Origin: JBAZLV01 sp964586075
GTDB lineage: Bacteria; Nitrospirota; UBA9217
Assembly (NCBI GenBank): GCA_964586075.1
Contig: CAZPGZ010000003.1
Coordinates: 92,791 to 156,790 of the forward strand
Direction: 5' to 3'
DNA: 64,000 nucleotides
Shown here: piece after piece, positions 52,712 through 63,243 of the stretch
Layout of the letters: each line of letters starts with the position of its first letter
How positions within the stretch are numbered: the stretch's first letter is position 1
Made by a program: the position numbers and the translations under genes
The notes under the pieces: model-generated
Databases searched by the model: none
The model's input: only the letters and a program-made list of their open reading frames with translations
Told to the model about the DNA's origin: nothing

Positions 52712-54508
52712 CTATGTTTTTTGAGACGTTTTCATCGTCTGTCTGCGATACAGCGTATATTCCAGAACAATGCCGACCTGCTGAGCAAGGATCTCGAGGA
52801 TGTCAAGCTGCACAGGGGCTGCTCCTTTTTTCCCGAAATCCCCGTATACAACCGCAATGACTTTTCGATTGCTTATCAAGGGCAGCAGGACAACAGCCGG
52901 GCTCAGAGGGACGCCGATTTCCTGGAAGAGTCCTTTGAGAGAATCATCGCTGCTCTCTCCATAAAATGCCGCTCCTTTTTCAAGCGCGTTCCGGAAAATC
53001 GATGGCGTTGAAAGCGGTATCTTGAGCCTCTCTGCAGGTGTAGGCCCCAAGCTTTTTTCAGTGCTCAGTCCAATGGCCCTTTCACCCACCAATTCTGAAG
53101 GATGGACAATGAACGTGACTGCACGTTCGAACATTTCAGAGACAGCCGCGAGAATCACCAGCGCCGCATCTGAAGGGCTAGTGATCTCACGAAGTGATTT
53201 CATGTTGTCCTTCAACGCTTTTACGTATTGGTCAGTGGCATCTGATCGGGACTGAAATTCCTTGATATATGACTTAAATGTACCGAGAAAGGTTATCGTG
53301 TCTTGAACATACGTTTCTTTCCGCACTTCTTTCAGTGGTTTCGGAAGAACAGCTTTCGCGCCGTCGTTATATGACTGAAGGATGAAGCTGTGTTCCTGGA
53401 GGGAGGCGAACTGAAGGAAAGGGACAGCCGGATGTTTTCCCCGCACCCGATTCCGAAGGCTGATGATTTTCTCTTCGGGAAACCCGCCGTCGGATTTGGA
53501 CGGGGAGTCAAAAACGACCACAGGAGCTCTCAGGGCGGCGAGACAGTCCGAAATGATACGCTCGAGATCCGTCTCGTCGTCGGTTGTGAATACGGGTATT
53601 CCATCTTCTTTGCAGATGGTCATAATGGAATGCATAATCAGCTTATCATTGCTGAAGAGAACGACGGTCTTACCCGCCTGCTGCGCCGCAGCATCCGGCG
53701 TAGCTGTATGATCCATGGATTTTTTTAAAAAAGAAACGATTTTTTCCTGCTCTTCGAAAGGAAAACCCGCGAGTATTTCTTTTATGTTTTGGCGGTGGAT
53801 CTCGACCGGATCGAAGGTTTTCATTTCTGTAACGGGACGCGGCATCTTTTTTTCAAGTTGATCAAGATTGGCAAGTCCGAGATCGTCCGCGGTAATGAAT
53901 GCATGTTCTCCTTTTGCCCCTCCGCCGGTTTCCTCCGGCAGAACATCGGCATAAAGCGACTCAAAGGAGGGGACCTCTTTTCCGTTCGCCCGGTCGCGTT
54001 CTCGTTCATCAAAGACGCGAAGCGCATCCATCAAAGCCATCTGTGCATCAATTCCCACATCCTGCTCCGTGCCGCTGAAAGCCGCACCGCCCTCCGAGGA
54101 GAAGACGAATGTATCAGTATCGAATGTAAAGGTGCCTTTGGTCCAGCTCATCAGTTCAACGATGGTCATCTCTACCAGTTTTCTGAGTCCGCGGAGAGCA
54201 TCTTCCCGTTTGAGCTTGCCCATTTGCATGAGGGTTACCATAAGCGGTTTTCGGTTACTGGGATCGTTCGAAGCGGCTATTGCCTGCTTGAGATCGTCTA
54301 TTGTTATCACGCCTGCTTTTACCAGGACGGTCCCGATCCGGATTCTGTCACTGGTGTGATTTGCGCCGACAATGTATCCATTGCTGAAAACGATCTTGCT
54401 TTCCCCTTTTTCCCCCTTAACAAAAAAAATGCCCGACTTTCGTGTTGTGTGAACCAACTGGATGACGTCTGCTATAGGCAGGTTTTCTAATTCTCCGGTA
54501 AGCGCCAT
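52712..54508 (-). CDS. DUF4388 regulator with receiver-like and GAF-like domains
   Basis: A 598-residue multidomain signalling protein. Residues 1-105 are DUF4388 (LTGELENLPIADVIQLVHTTRKSGIFFV). After a helical linker, KTVVLFSNDKLIMHSIMTI opens a CheY-like receiver domain (about 280-400) in which the usual phospho-Asp environment is not obvious, and PKPL marks the conserved Lys region. The C-terminal ~180 residues resemble a GAF fold. Located directly upstream of pilT, it may control retraction or polar localisation (inference). Confidence 0.82.
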   Translation of the reverse strand: MALTGELENLPIADVIQLVHTTRKSGIFFVKGEKGESKIVFSNGYIVGANHTSDRIRIGTVLVKAGVITIDDLKQAIAASNDPSNRKPLMVTLMQMGKLKREDALRGLRKLVEMTIVELMSWTKGTFTFDTDTFVFSSEGGAAFSGTEQDVGIDAQMALMDALRVFDERERDRANGKEVPSFESLYADVLPEETGGGAKGEHAFITADDLGLANLDQLEKKMPRPVTEMKTFDPVEIHRQNIKEILAGFPFEEQEKIVSFLKKSMDHTATPDAAAQQAGKTVVLFSNDKLIMHSIMTICKEDGIPVFTTDDETDLERIISDCLAALRAPVVVFDSPSKSDGGFPEEKIISLRNRVRGKHPAVPFLQFASLQEHSFILQSYNDGAKAVLPKPLKEVRKETYVQDTITFLGTFKSYIKEFQSRSDATDQYVKALKDNMKSLREITSPSDAALVILAAVSEMFERAVTFIVHPSELVGERAIGLSTEKSLGPTPAERLKIPLSTPSIFRNALEKGAAFYGESSDDSLKGLFQEIGVPLSPAVVLLPLISNRKVIAVVYGDFGKKGAAPVQLDILEILAQQVGIVLEYTLYRRQTMKTSQKT

Positions 54509-54607
54509 GGTGCTCGGTATCCCTTCAGAGTTGCGAAATATTAATTAGAAAGCGCAATCTCTCAACAGCCCTGAGGCCTTCGGTCATATGGTGCCTCAGT
54601 TGAAGAT

Positions 54608-54636
54608 ATTATAGTATGATAAGAAAATAGAATCAA
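54608..54636 (-). promoter_or_regulatory. Sigma70 promoter of the DUF4388-pilT operon
   Basis: On the minus strand, TTGATT (complement of 54631-54636), 17-bp spacer, TATAAT (complement of 54608-54613): near-consensus, 100 bp before the start at 54508. Confidence 0.7.
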
Positions 54637-54981
54637 GCGCACTTCTCAAACATTAGGCAGGAAAGATTCATGCATTCCGCCGGATAAAGACTGAAAGTTT
54701 TTCTGATTTTGTACTGAGAAGCAGGATGTTGGGGCAGGACTCATTTCTGGTATTCAGGCACTGCACTTCTGCCAGCTTCATACTGTCCTTGCTAGCTCTT
54801 ATCGGGGGATCGTCCAGAATACAGAACTGTGATGCCGTAGCACGATTGAAAAAAGCCAAGGCCATGCATTTAAATAATTGCAACTTTAGTCCCATTGACT
54901 CACAGTCTTCATGGTGCTTAAAATTGAAGCAGTCTCGCATGTACCGCAAATTATGATGAGAAGAGAAGGGAGGTGGAAAGA
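54637..54981. other. Intergenic region before LysM gene
   Basis: About 345 bp. Frames on both strands are short and unlike known proteins. The final ten bases supply the ribosome binding site of the LysM gene. Confidence 0.45.
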
Positions 54982-55164
54982 GTGGCTGAAGATCAGTTTG
55001 ATGCTACGCAGTACTATATAGTCAAAAAAGGCGACACCCTCTGGAAAATCGCCGAAAATTATTATGGAGACGGCAAATTGTATAAAAAAATATTTGAAGC
55101 GAACGCCGACATTCTCAAAAACCCTGATGTGATTCAAATCGGACAGAAACTAAAGATTCCCTGA
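54982..55164 (+). CDS. Small stand-alone LysM-domain protein
   Basis: About 60 residues, almost entirely one LysM domain (YYIVKKGDTLWKIAENYYG ... NPDVIQIGQKLKIP). LysM binds peptidoglycan or chitin-like glycans. No signal peptide is seen, so it resembles the C-terminal part of YgaU/LysM proteins of the cytoplasm or may be exported by another route. The GTG at 54982 has GGGAGG eight bases upstream; a GTG three codons earlier lies within it. Confidence 0.8.
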   Translation: MAEDQFDATQYYIVKKGDTLWKIAENYYGDGKLYKKIFEANADILKNPDVIQIGQKLKIP

Positions 55165-55241
55165 AATATCGTAGAATATCTGTGGAAGTCGGCTGAGTTT
55201 TTTCGGCCATAAAACAAATAACCTGATGAAAGGAAAACATT

Positions 55242-55625
55242 ATGAATAAGAAAATCATTGTTTTGATAGCCGCTCTCTTTATATGCGCTGTTATGTTTTT
55301 TGCCTGCACCGCAGGCAAGGAATCCGCGGAAATGACCGCAAAATGGACGGCTTTAGACACCGGCATTCCTAAAATGCTGGAATCCCTTCAGAGCAGAGTC
55401 GACATTCTTTCCCAGTCTAAGAAACTTCCCGCGAACATTTCAGCTGAGGCATTCACTCAGGTAAAATCCGCTCTCGCTTCCGCCAAGGACGAATGGACCA
55501 AGGCAAAAGAGACGTATAAGACCGGAAAAGTTGCCGACGCTATTAAAATGGGGACCGCAGTAAAAGAGAAACTCGTCAAGGCCATGGAAACTCTCGGAAT
55601 GACAGTACCTGCCGGTATGAAGTAG
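55242..55625 (+). CDS. Helical lipoprotein of unknown function
   Basis: A 127-residue lipoprotein. The signal peptide ends in the lipobox FFAC (about Cys22). The mature part is nearly all helical (AKWTALDTGIPKMLESLQSRV and the later AKDEWTKAKETYKTGKVADAI), with a regular amphipathic pattern suggesting a helical bundle. No family recognised. The ribosome binding site AAAGGAAA precedes ATG. It lies 77 bp after the LysM gene and may belong to the same unit. Confidence 0.75.
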   Translation: MNKKIIVLIAALFICAVMFFACTAGKESAEMTAKWTALDTGIPKMLESLQSRVDILSQSKKLPANISAEAFTQVKSALASAKDEWTKAKETYKTGKVADAIKMGTAVKEKLVKAMETLGMTVPAGMK

Positions 55626-56205
55626 AAAAAAATGAATGAAAACCAAAAGGGGCGCATTTCAAGAAAAATCCTGCGTGTGCTCTTTTTACGAAGAACCTGT
55701 TAATTAAGTGGAACCCCCTCCAGACGCGACCTCCCCGACTGGAGGGGGAGGGCTCTGTTGCTGGGATTGAAAAGAGCGGATTAGGCTTTCCTTTCGATAT
55801 TCACTTGCTCCGGACTCTCGCATTGCTCCTCGGTTCCTTCTTTCTCCTTCACAAAGACAATGAGTTTTTTCAATAGACAGCAGATCAGGACATCAGCGTT
55901 TGTACAGAAAACAGTCTCATTATTTTTTTCGAACCCATGTTATTGATTAAACGCATTTATCCTTAAATACGAAAAAAAGCTTATACAACAGATTGTTGCA
56001 AAGTTGCGTAAAAATTTGACAATATGCTCATCCCTTTGGTAATCTTTAAGAAATATTCATACCCGAAAAGTTTCTTGTTGTTCTCTTGCTGCGGTTATAC
56101 AAAGTATCATGCGAACATTGTTCAGTCATCCATGATTTAATTGTCTAGAGATGGTTAAAAACACCGATCACTGAGACTCTGATTTCAGATGAGGTTACAT
56201 CAAGA
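55626..56205. other. Intergenic region with strong hairpin
   Basis: About 580 bp. CCCCCTCCAG (55714-55723) pairs with CTGGAGGGGG (55739-55748), a strong stem without a T-run. A TTGACA is present at 56016-56021 but with a poor -10 match, so the kinase promoter is unclear. Confidence 0.55.
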
Positions 56206-59200
56206 ATGGATACTGTGCGCAAACGATACATTCTCCGCATAACCATCGGCTATGCGGTCATTGCCTCGCTCTGGATACTTCTTTCCGATCAGCTTCTGTC
56301 AATGTTCGTTGATATTTCCTCGATTATCTGGTTGGCAACGGTAAAAGGTCTGGCATTCATTCTGGCAACCGCAGTACTCTTGTATTTTGCCTTGGATAGT
56401 GTATCGGGCAAGAACGGCATATCACAGTCCGGCCCCGAACCCATTGATACAATGCCGTTCGATACTTTTTCAGCTATATCTGAAACGACGGAACGCATGC
56501 CGCGCTGGATCTTTTATGCGTTTGCTGTTCTATTGACTGGGGCAATACTGTTGGTGCGTGCAGAAATAGCCGTCTCGTTTGGTGATAGACCCCTCCTGAT
56601 ACTCTTCGTGCTACCGATCGTCCTCAGCGCACTTCTGGGAGGAGCAGGCCCCGGCCTTGTCTCCACCGCTGTGTCGGCCCTCGGCGCGGCATATTTTATG
56701 TCTCCCGCACACAGTTTTTATATAGCTGCGGTTTATGACCGGTTCCAATGGGGAATGCTGATTGCAAATGGCGTTATCATCAGTTTTTTGAGTGAAGCAA
56801 CTCGCCGCGCTTTCAGGCGGGCAAAGGCGATGAGTCGCCATCTTCAAGCCATTGTCACCGGGACTCCTGACGCCGTGTACATCAAAGATGCGAAAGGGCG
56901 GTATCAGCTTTTTAATGAAGGTGCTGCGCGGCTTGTCGGAAAACCTGCTGCCGAGATCATAGGGCGCGACGACAACACGATTTTTTCGAGCGAGGCCGCT
57001 GCCCGATTGAAGGAACTGGACAGATCAATTATGGAGAGTGGCAAGACACAGACCCGTGAAGAATATCTCACCACGATCAACAGAAAAGAAAAGGTTTTTC
57101 TGGCGACCAAAGGGCCGGTGTTTGATCATTATGGCAATATTGCAGGTTTGTTCGGCATATCACGGGACATCACCGATTTAAAAGAGGCTGACCGGGAAAA
57201 AGAGAACGCCTTGGAATTGCTGCGCTTGTGTAATGAATCCTCTACTATAAAGGATTTGATAGGAAACATTGTTCAGCATTTCAAAAAAACAACAGGGTGC
57301 ACTGCGGTCGGTGTGCGGCTGCGGCAGGGAGATGATTTCCCATATTATGAGACCCAAGGTTTTCCCGACGATTTTATACTGCTGGAAAACAACCTTTGTT
57401 CATACGACGAGAACGGCGGACTGATACGTGACAGCACGGGAGGCTCTGCGCTTGATTGCATGTGCGGCAGTATTTTGCGCGGCCGCTTCGACCCTGCCAG
57501 GCCGTTTTTCAGCCAGCGCGGCAGTTTTTGGACCAGCAACACCACGGAATTGCTGGCTTCTACGTCGGAGCAAGACCGCCACGGAAAGACAAGAAACCGC
57601 TGCAACAGCAGGGGATATGAATCAGTGGCATTGATACCGATACGTGCCGCCGGCGAGATCATGGGACTGCTTCAACTCAACGACCGGAGAAAAGGGCGTT
57701 TTAACACCGCGATGATATCGACGCTTGAAGACCGCGTAAACTATGTTGGTATAACGCTCGAAAAACTGATAACGGAGCAGGCCCTATTTGACAGTGAAAC
57801 CATGTACCGTTCACTGTTTGAGAACATGCTGAACGGTTTTGCGTATTGCCGCATGCTTTACGAAAATGAAAAAGCAGTGGATTTCATCTATCTGAGAGTC
57901 AATCACGCATTCGAAGTTTTAACCGGTCTCACGGATGTTGTCGGCAAACGGATTAGCGAAATCATTCCCGGCATTCGTGAGGCCGATCCTCAATTGCTTG
58001 AGATGTATGGTCGGGTGGCGATGACCGGAACACCGGAACGGTTCGAGTATTTCCTGAAAGTCCTGGACATGTGGCTTTGGGTATCAGTATACAGTCCGAA
58101 GCGGGAGCACTTTGTGGCGGTATTTGATGTTATTAACGATCGGAAGAAAGCTGAACAGGAAAAAGCGCTCTATCAGCGACAGCTCGAACTGCTTCTCGAA
58201 ACAGCAGGAGACGGCATATTCGGTGTCGATCGGGAAGGAAAAATAACGTTTGCAAACCAGGCGGCGGCGAGGCTGATCGGCATGTCGAAAGATGCATTGG
58301 TCGGTCTGAGAAGCCATGAAATTTTTCATACTCACTGCAGCGACGGTGCAGAATATCCCTGGCATGACTGTCCTCTTTGCAAGACCCTTATCGACGGTCT
58401 TTCCCGTTTTGGAGAAGAGACCTACTTCAAAGCGAATGGCTCGACATTTCCAATAGAATTTACCTGCACGGCTATTATCGAAGAAGGTGTGACGAGCGGG
58501 GCGGTCATGATGTTCCGCGATATTACTGATCGGAAAAGAATGGAAAACGAATTGCGGCAGTCCCAGAAACTTGAAGGAATCGGTCAGCTTGCAAGCGGCA
58601 TTGCTCATGATTTCAACAATGTTCTGAGCGCTGTTGTGGGCTTTGCCGGCATGCTTCAGATGAAGCTGGACAAGTCTGACAGCCTGCAACACTTTGTCGA
58701 TCAGATTATGGCCGCGGGCCAACGCGGCGCAGACCTAACGCAACAAATCCTTGCATTCAGCAGGAAGCAGACGCTGAACAGGAAATCCGTCAGCCTGAAT
58801 ATGGTCATCAGGAATCTCGAAAAAATGTTGCATAGACTGGTACGGGAGGATATCGCCATCCTGCTGGACCTCTCCCAGAAAGACCTCGTGATTTTTGCCG
58901 ACACAAGCCAGATAGAACAGATATTGATCAATCTCGCAACGAACGCGCGTGACGCCATGCCGAAAGGCGGCAGACTCATTATTGCCACGGAACGGGTTAT
59001 TACGGACGAAAAATATGTCGAAATGCATGGCAGCGGGAGTCCGGGAGAATATGTCCTTCTTACCGTGTCAGACACCGGCTGCGGTATGGATGCTGAAGTC
59101 CGCTCACGCATCTTTGAACCGTTTTTCACCATGAAGGAAGCGGGCAAGGGCACCGGACTCGGTTTGTCGGTGGTGCATGGGATCGTAAAACAGCATAATG

Positions 59201-59685
59201 GTTTTATATCCGTTTACAGCGAACCCGGAATAGGGACCGTATTCAAGATATACCTCCCGCTGACCACACAGGCCTCCGAGGGACCGACAGAAAAGGATTT
59301 CGACAATGTCAGGGGAGGAGCAGAAACGATATTGGTTGCGGAAGACGATGCCTCACTCAGGTCGCTCTCGAAAACGCTGCTGGAACAGCATGGCTATACT
59401 GTGATAGATGCAGTTGATGGAGAGGATGCCGTGCGGAATTTTTTACAGCATCGGGATGAAATAAAACTGGTCATCCTTGACTGCATCATGCCCAATAAAG
59501 GCGGCGAAGAAGCATATAATGAGATATACCGGCTGTCCCCCGGGATGAAGGTTATTTTCCTGAGCGGCTATATAGAAGATAGTTTCGATCATATCGATTT
59601 TCCGGAGAATCAGGCATTTTTTATCCAGAAGCCGATATTACCGAACGACCTGCTCAGGAACGTGCGCGCGATACTGGATGGCTAG
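56206..59685 (+). CDS. Hybrid sensor histidine kinase (DUF4118-GAF-PAS-HisKA-HATPase-REC)
   Basis: A 1159-residue membrane sensor kinase. The N-terminus has two membrane helices plus a DUF4118 four-helix region as in KdpD (about 100-195). Then come a PAS domain (about 205-330), a GAF domain (about 340-530), two further PAS domains, HisKA with AHDFNN around the phosphorylated His801, and an HATPase domain with NLATNARDAM, GCGMD and GTGLGLS. A C-terminal receiver domain carries Asp1092 (LDCIMPN). The output is presumably a phosphorelay to a separate protein. No response regulator gene lies beside it. Confidence 0.92.
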   Translation: MDTVRKRYILRITIGYAVIASLWILLSDQLLSMFVDISSIIWLATVKGLAFILATAVLLYFALDSVSGKNGISQSGPEPIDTMPFDTFSAISETTERMPRWIFYAFAVLLTGAILLVRAEIAVSFGDRPLLILFVLPIVLSALLGGAGPGLVSTAVSALGAAYFMSPAHSFYIAAVYDRFQWGMLIANGVIISFLSEATRRAFRRAKAMSRHLQAIVTGTPDAVYIKDAKGRYQLFNEGAARLVGKPAAEIIGRDDNTIFSSEAAARLKELDRSIMESGKTQTREEYLTTINRKEKVFLATKGPVFDHYGNIAGLFGISRDITDLKEADREKENALELLRLCNESSTIKDLIGNIVQHFKKTTGCTAVGVRLRQGDDFPYYETQGFPDDFILLENNLCSYDENGGLIRDSTGGSALDCMCGSILRGRFDPARPFFSQRGSFWTSNTTELLASTSEQDRHGKTRNRCNSRGYESVALIPIRAAGEIMGLLQLNDRRKGRFNTAMISTLEDRVNYVGITLEKLITEQALFDSETMYRSLFENMLNGFAYCRMLYENEKAVDFIYLRVNHAFEVLTGLTDVVGKRISEIIPGIREADPQLLEMYGRVAMTGTPERFEYFLKVLDMWLWVSVYSPKREHFVAVFDVINDRKKAEQEKALYQRQLELLLETAGDGIFGVDREGKITFANQAAARLIGMSKDALVGLRSHEIFHTHCSDGAEYPWHDCPLCKTLIDGLSRFGEETYFKANGSTFPIEFTCTAIIEEGVTSGAVMMFRDITDRKRMENELRQSQKLEGIGQLASGIAHDFNNVLSAVVGFAGMLQMKLDKSDSLQHFVDQIMAAGQRGADLTQQILAFSRKQTLNRKSVSLNMVIRNLEKMLHRLVREDIAILLDLSQKDLVIFADTSQIEQILINLATNARDAMPKGGRLIIATERVITDEKYVEMHGSGSPGEYVLLTVSDTGCGMDAEVRSRIFEPFFTMKEAGKGTGLGLSVVHGIVKQHNGFISVYSEPGIGTVFKIYLPLTTQASEGPTEKDFDNVRGGAETILVAEDDASLRSLSKTLLEQHGYTVIDAVDGEDAVRNFLQHRDEIKLVILDCIMPNKGGEEAYNEIYRLSPGMKVIFLSGYIEDSFDHIDFPENQAFFIQKPILPNDLLRNVRAILDG

Positions 59686-59829
59686 GCAATCGCTGCAGGC
59701 GGTTTTTCCCGAATGCCGACGTCGGCAGAAATTTGTGCTACAATGATCATACTGTTTTAGATGCAAGTACTTTCGGTTCTCTGGTATCATATATGCTAAA
59801 AATATAACGAACTGCATGGAGGATTTGGC

Positions 59830-60213
59830 ATGAATTGGCTTTCGAAATATTCCGACTCCGCGTACGCACTGCTACGAATCATGGCGGGGTTTATGTTCTC
59901 ATTTCACGGTGTGCAGAAAGTTCTGGGTATACTTTCCGAGTTCCACCCTGCTGTCGGGTCGCAGCTCTGGACCGGCGGAGTCATCGAGCTGGTATGCGGT
60001 TTATTGATCATGATAGGTTTTCAGACTCGCTGGGCGGCATTTCTGGCGAGTGGAGAAATGGCTGTTGCATATTTCCAATTCCATTGGAAATTTCAGATGG
60101 GCGCCCAGTTTTTTCCGGCGATAAACAAAGGTGAACTGGCCGTACTCTATTGTTTCATATTTCTCCTGATTGCCTGCCGTGGCGGTGTCAAATGGAGCGT
60201 GGACAAAAAGTAA
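59830..60213 (+). CDS. DoxX-family membrane protein
   Basis: A 127-residue integral membrane protein with four hydrophobic segments. ALLRIMAGFMFSFHGVQKVLG and GGVIELVCGLLIMIGFQTRW are characteristic of the DoxX family, whose members act in redox or thiol handling at the membrane. GGAGG about seven bases before ATG. It lies between two large sensor kinases, convergent with the second. Confidence 0.9.
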   Translation: MNWLSKYSDSAYALLRIMAGFMFSFHGVQKVLGILSEFHPAVGSQLWTGGVIELVCGLLIMIGFQTRWAAFLASGEMAVAYFQFHWKFQMGAQFFPAINKGELAVLYCFIFLLIACRGGVKWSVDKK

Positions 60214-60231
60214 AAGGTTCATAGGCTCTGT

Positions 60232-63200
60232 TCATCTGGCATCAGCCTGTCCGATGGCATTGTGTATGATTCGAGACAGTTCTGTAAAATTGTACGGCTT
60301 CTGAATGAAACCCAGACAACCCATGTTCATAACATTCTGCACCTCGCCCTGCATGCTGTAGCCGCTGGAAAGAATGACCTTGATATTGGAGTTTATGGTT
60401 TTCAGCATCTGCAGGACTTGGGAACCGCTTGTGCCTTGCAGGATCATATCAAGGAGCACGAGGTTGATCTGGCCCTGCTTTTCACGATATATGGAAACAG
60501 CGTCCTGCGCACTTTCGGCTTTGAATACGCTGTAGCCCAGAATTTTGAGCATTTCCGAAGTGATTTCCAGTACAGAGGGTTCATCATCTACGAGGAGTAT
60601 TCCGCCGCTTCCCAAAAGGACATCTTTATCCGGCGGTGTTGTCTCCTCCGCCATGATTGTTTTCTCGGACGAGGGCAGATATATATTGAACGTGGTGCCT
60701 TGTCCCAGCTCACTGTAAACCTTGATGTTCCCTCCATGATTTCGGATAATCCCATAGGCGGAAGCCAGTCCCAGTCCGGTCCCTCCTTCGTGCGCCTTTG
60801 TCGTAAAAAACGGTTCGAAAATCCTTGAAAGCGTTTTGTTGTCCATTCCCGTTCCGGTGTCTGAAATGGAAATTTTTACATAGTTGCCGGGTTTTATTTC
60901 CAGGGTTTTCGCGTCCGGTTCACGTACGGTCACGTTACTAGTTTCAATACGCAGATGCCCTCCCTTTGGCATGGCATGCCCTGCATTGATGTAAATATTG
61001 AGAAATACCTGTTCCAGTTGTCCGGCGTCTGCCTCTATTGGGTAGGCTTTTGGCTGGAGTTGAAAGTCCGCGTCTATTTCCTTCCTGGTCTCAATAAAAA
61101 ATTGGGTGTTTTTTTGCACAAGATCATTGATTGCCAGTGTCCGCACCTCATATTTGCCACCCCGAGCAAAGCCCAACAGTTGTTTTGTCAAGTGTGCTCC
61201 CCGCTGAACATCTTCCTCTATTCGGCTCAGCCGCTGATAATGAGGATGGGTCGGAGTATACTCCATGCGCATCAGGGAAGCGTTTCCCTGTATCCCCATG
61301 AGAATATTGTTGAAGTCATGGGCGACGCCGCCCGCCAACTGTCCGATGGCGTCCATTTTCTGGGACTGATTCAACTGCTGCTCCAATCTTCGGCGTTCTT
61401 CCTCCAAGTGTATACGATCTGTAATATCCTGCATGACAAAAATAAGTTGTTGCTCGTTCCCAATATGGATGGGTCTTGCGGAATACATGCCTGTGCGTGT
61501 CGAGCCGTCTTTACGACGGAATGAGACTTCATGTTGTATGATATCCTTGCCCATTTTTAACTTTGCAACCATGAGTTCCCTATCCTCCAGCTTGACCCAG
61601 AAATTGATGTCAAATACGGTGCGTCCGATGACTTCGTCTCGCTTCCAACCTGTGATCTGCTCAAACCCCAGATTCACGTCAGCGATTAAACCGTCATTCA
61701 TTCGTGTTATTCCGATCATATCCGGAGCCATCATGAATATTTTTGTGAATCTTTCCTCAAATAGCTTGCGCTGGGAAATATCAAGAGATATGTTTGCAAA
61801 GTATTTACTATTCAGAGTGTATGGATCGTCAATGGTGAAAGTCAGCACGTGTACGTCAATAATTTTTCTGGTTCTAAAATTGACATATTGCAAATCCCCT
61901 TCCCAATAACCTCCGTCGAGCAGGGCAGGGAATATTTCTTTCTCGACCCGAAGCTTCAAGTGATCGGGAATTATTTGGAGAATATGTATTTTCTGCATAT
62001 CGGACTGATCAATTCCCAGGGTGTTCGCGCTTGCCTCATTCTGAAAAACTATATATCCCTCCATATCGATGAGGTTGACCATCTCCCTGCTGTTTCGGAC
62101 TATGGCGGCCAGGCGAGTCGCTTCTTCTTCCGCCTGTCTCTTGGCACTCATGTCTTCCACCGTGCCCTCATAATACAAGGTACCACCCGAAGCATTCTTC
62201 ACGATCCGCGAACTGACTGACGCCCAGAAGACACTCCCGTCCTTGCGCTTCATCCTGACTATGTGGTCTCTGACAAACCCCGTCTGATGGATAATCTTGA
62301 GCAGTTTTTCTCTTTCTGAACTGTCAGCGTAATATTGGTTCGGGCTGGTGATGGTGTTTATCATTTCTTGAGGGTTCTCATATCCGGCCATGCGGGCAAG
62401 GGTAGGGTTCACACTGATGAAACGGCCTTCCGGTGCAGTCTGATAGATGCCCTCCACGGCGTCTTCGAAAATGGAGCGGTATTTTTCCTCACTTTTCTGC
62501 AGGTGTTCTTCTGATTTTTTGCGGATTTCTATTTCGGCCAGCAACTGTTTATTCCTGCCGAGGATAAAGAATATAGAAACTGATATCGGGACAAGAAACG
62601 CTATGAAAACCGAGATGAATGCGTGATTTACTTTCGTTAAGATGTCTTTCTGCACAAGAATAATCCTCTTCATGTACATACCGGTGCCTATATAACAACC
62701 GATTTCGGGCAAGCCAACTACATAAGCCATTTTCTCCTGCTCTTCGTGAACGCCCGGGAGGTAATAACGGTAACTCACAAACGATCCGTCAGGCTGCGTC
62801 TGTGCGGCCTTTATGAGCTCCCGGATAATGAAGAGGCCATTGACATCCTTGAGGTCCAGCTGATTCGTAAGCTCCTTTGCGGGTTCGAAGGGTTGGACCA
62901 GCATTATACCGTTGTAGGAACTCATGAAAACATAATTGTTGCCGTCCTGGTCTTTGTAGGTCATGTTACGGAGCAACTGCCGTATCTGTCGAATCGCCTC
63001 CTCCTGGCCGATTTCTTTGATGCGGACCCTCACCAATATTGGCTCCATTGAATTTCTAGCAACAGAAACGATGTTAATAAGACCCTGGCGGTATTGCTTC
63101 TCTACATTTTCAAAAAGAATATCTTTGTAATGCTGTGAAATAATAAGAAAAATTCCGAGGCAAATACAGGTTATTATAAAAATTGAAAGGAGAGGTTTTA

Positions 63201-63243
63201 TCAACAGGTCCCTGTTCTTATTAAATATTTCTCGAATTCTCAT
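60232..63243 (-). CDS. Hybrid sensor histidine kinase (Cache-PAS-HisKA-HATPase-REC)
   Basis: A 1003-residue membrane sensor kinase. Helix 1 (about 15-35) is followed by an extracytoplasmic Cache-type ligand domain (about 40-200, with GNNYVFMSSYNGIMLVQPFEP) and a second membrane helix (about 205-225). Three PAS domains follow, then HisKA with VAHDFNN (His642), the HATPase domain (NIYINAGHAMPKGG, GTGMD, GTGLGLAS) and a C-terminal receiver with Asp932 (LVLLDMILQG). The Cache domain points to sensing of a small extracellular molecule. AAGGAG precedes the ATG. Confidence 0.93.
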   Translation of the reverse strand: MRIREIFNKNRDLLIKPLLSIFIITCICLGIFLIISQHYKDILFENVEKQYRQGLINIVSVARNSMEPILVRVRIKEIGQEEAIRQIRQLLRNMTYKDQDGNNYVFMSSYNGIMLVQPFEPAKELTNQLDLKDVNGLFIIRELIKAAQTQPDGSFVSYRYYLPGVHEEQEKMAYVVGLPEIGCYIGTGMYMKRIILVQKDILTKVNHAFISVFIAFLVPISVSIFFILGRNKQLLAEIEIRKKSEEHLQKSEEKYRSIFEDAVEGIYQTAPEGRFISVNPTLARMAGYENPQEMINTITSPNQYYADSSEREKLLKIIHQTGFVRDHIVRMKRKDGSVFWASVSSRIVKNASGGTLYYEGTVEDMSAKRQAEEEATRLAAIVRNSREMVNLIDMEGYIVFQNEASANTLGIDQSDMQKIHILQIIPDHLKLRVEKEIFPALLDGGYWEGDLQYVNFRTRKIIDVHVLTFTIDDPYTLNSKYFANISLDISQRKLFEERFTKIFMMAPDMIGITRMNDGLIADVNLGFEQITGWKRDEVIGRTVFDINFWVKLEDRELMVAKLKMGKDIIQHEVSFRRKDGSTRTGMYSARPIHIGNEQQLIFVMQDITDRIHLEEERRRLEQQLNQSQKMDAIGQLAGGVAHDFNNILMGIQGNASLMRMEYTPTHPHYQRLSRIEEDVQRGAHLTKQLLGFARGGKYEVRTLAINDLVQKNTQFFIETRKEIDADFQLQPKAYPIEADAGQLEQVFLNIYINAGHAMPKGGHLRIETSNVTVREPDAKTLEIKPGNYVKISISDTGTGMDNKTLSRIFEPFFTTKAHEGGTGLGLASAYGIIRNHGGNIKVYSELGQGTTFNIYLPSSEKTIMAEETTPPDKDVLLGSGGILLVDDEPSVLEITSEMLKILGYSVFKAESAQDAVSIYREKQGQINLVLLDMILQGTSGSQVLQMLKTINSNIKVILSSGYSMQGEVQNVMNMGCLGFIQKPYNFTELSRIIHNAIGQADAR

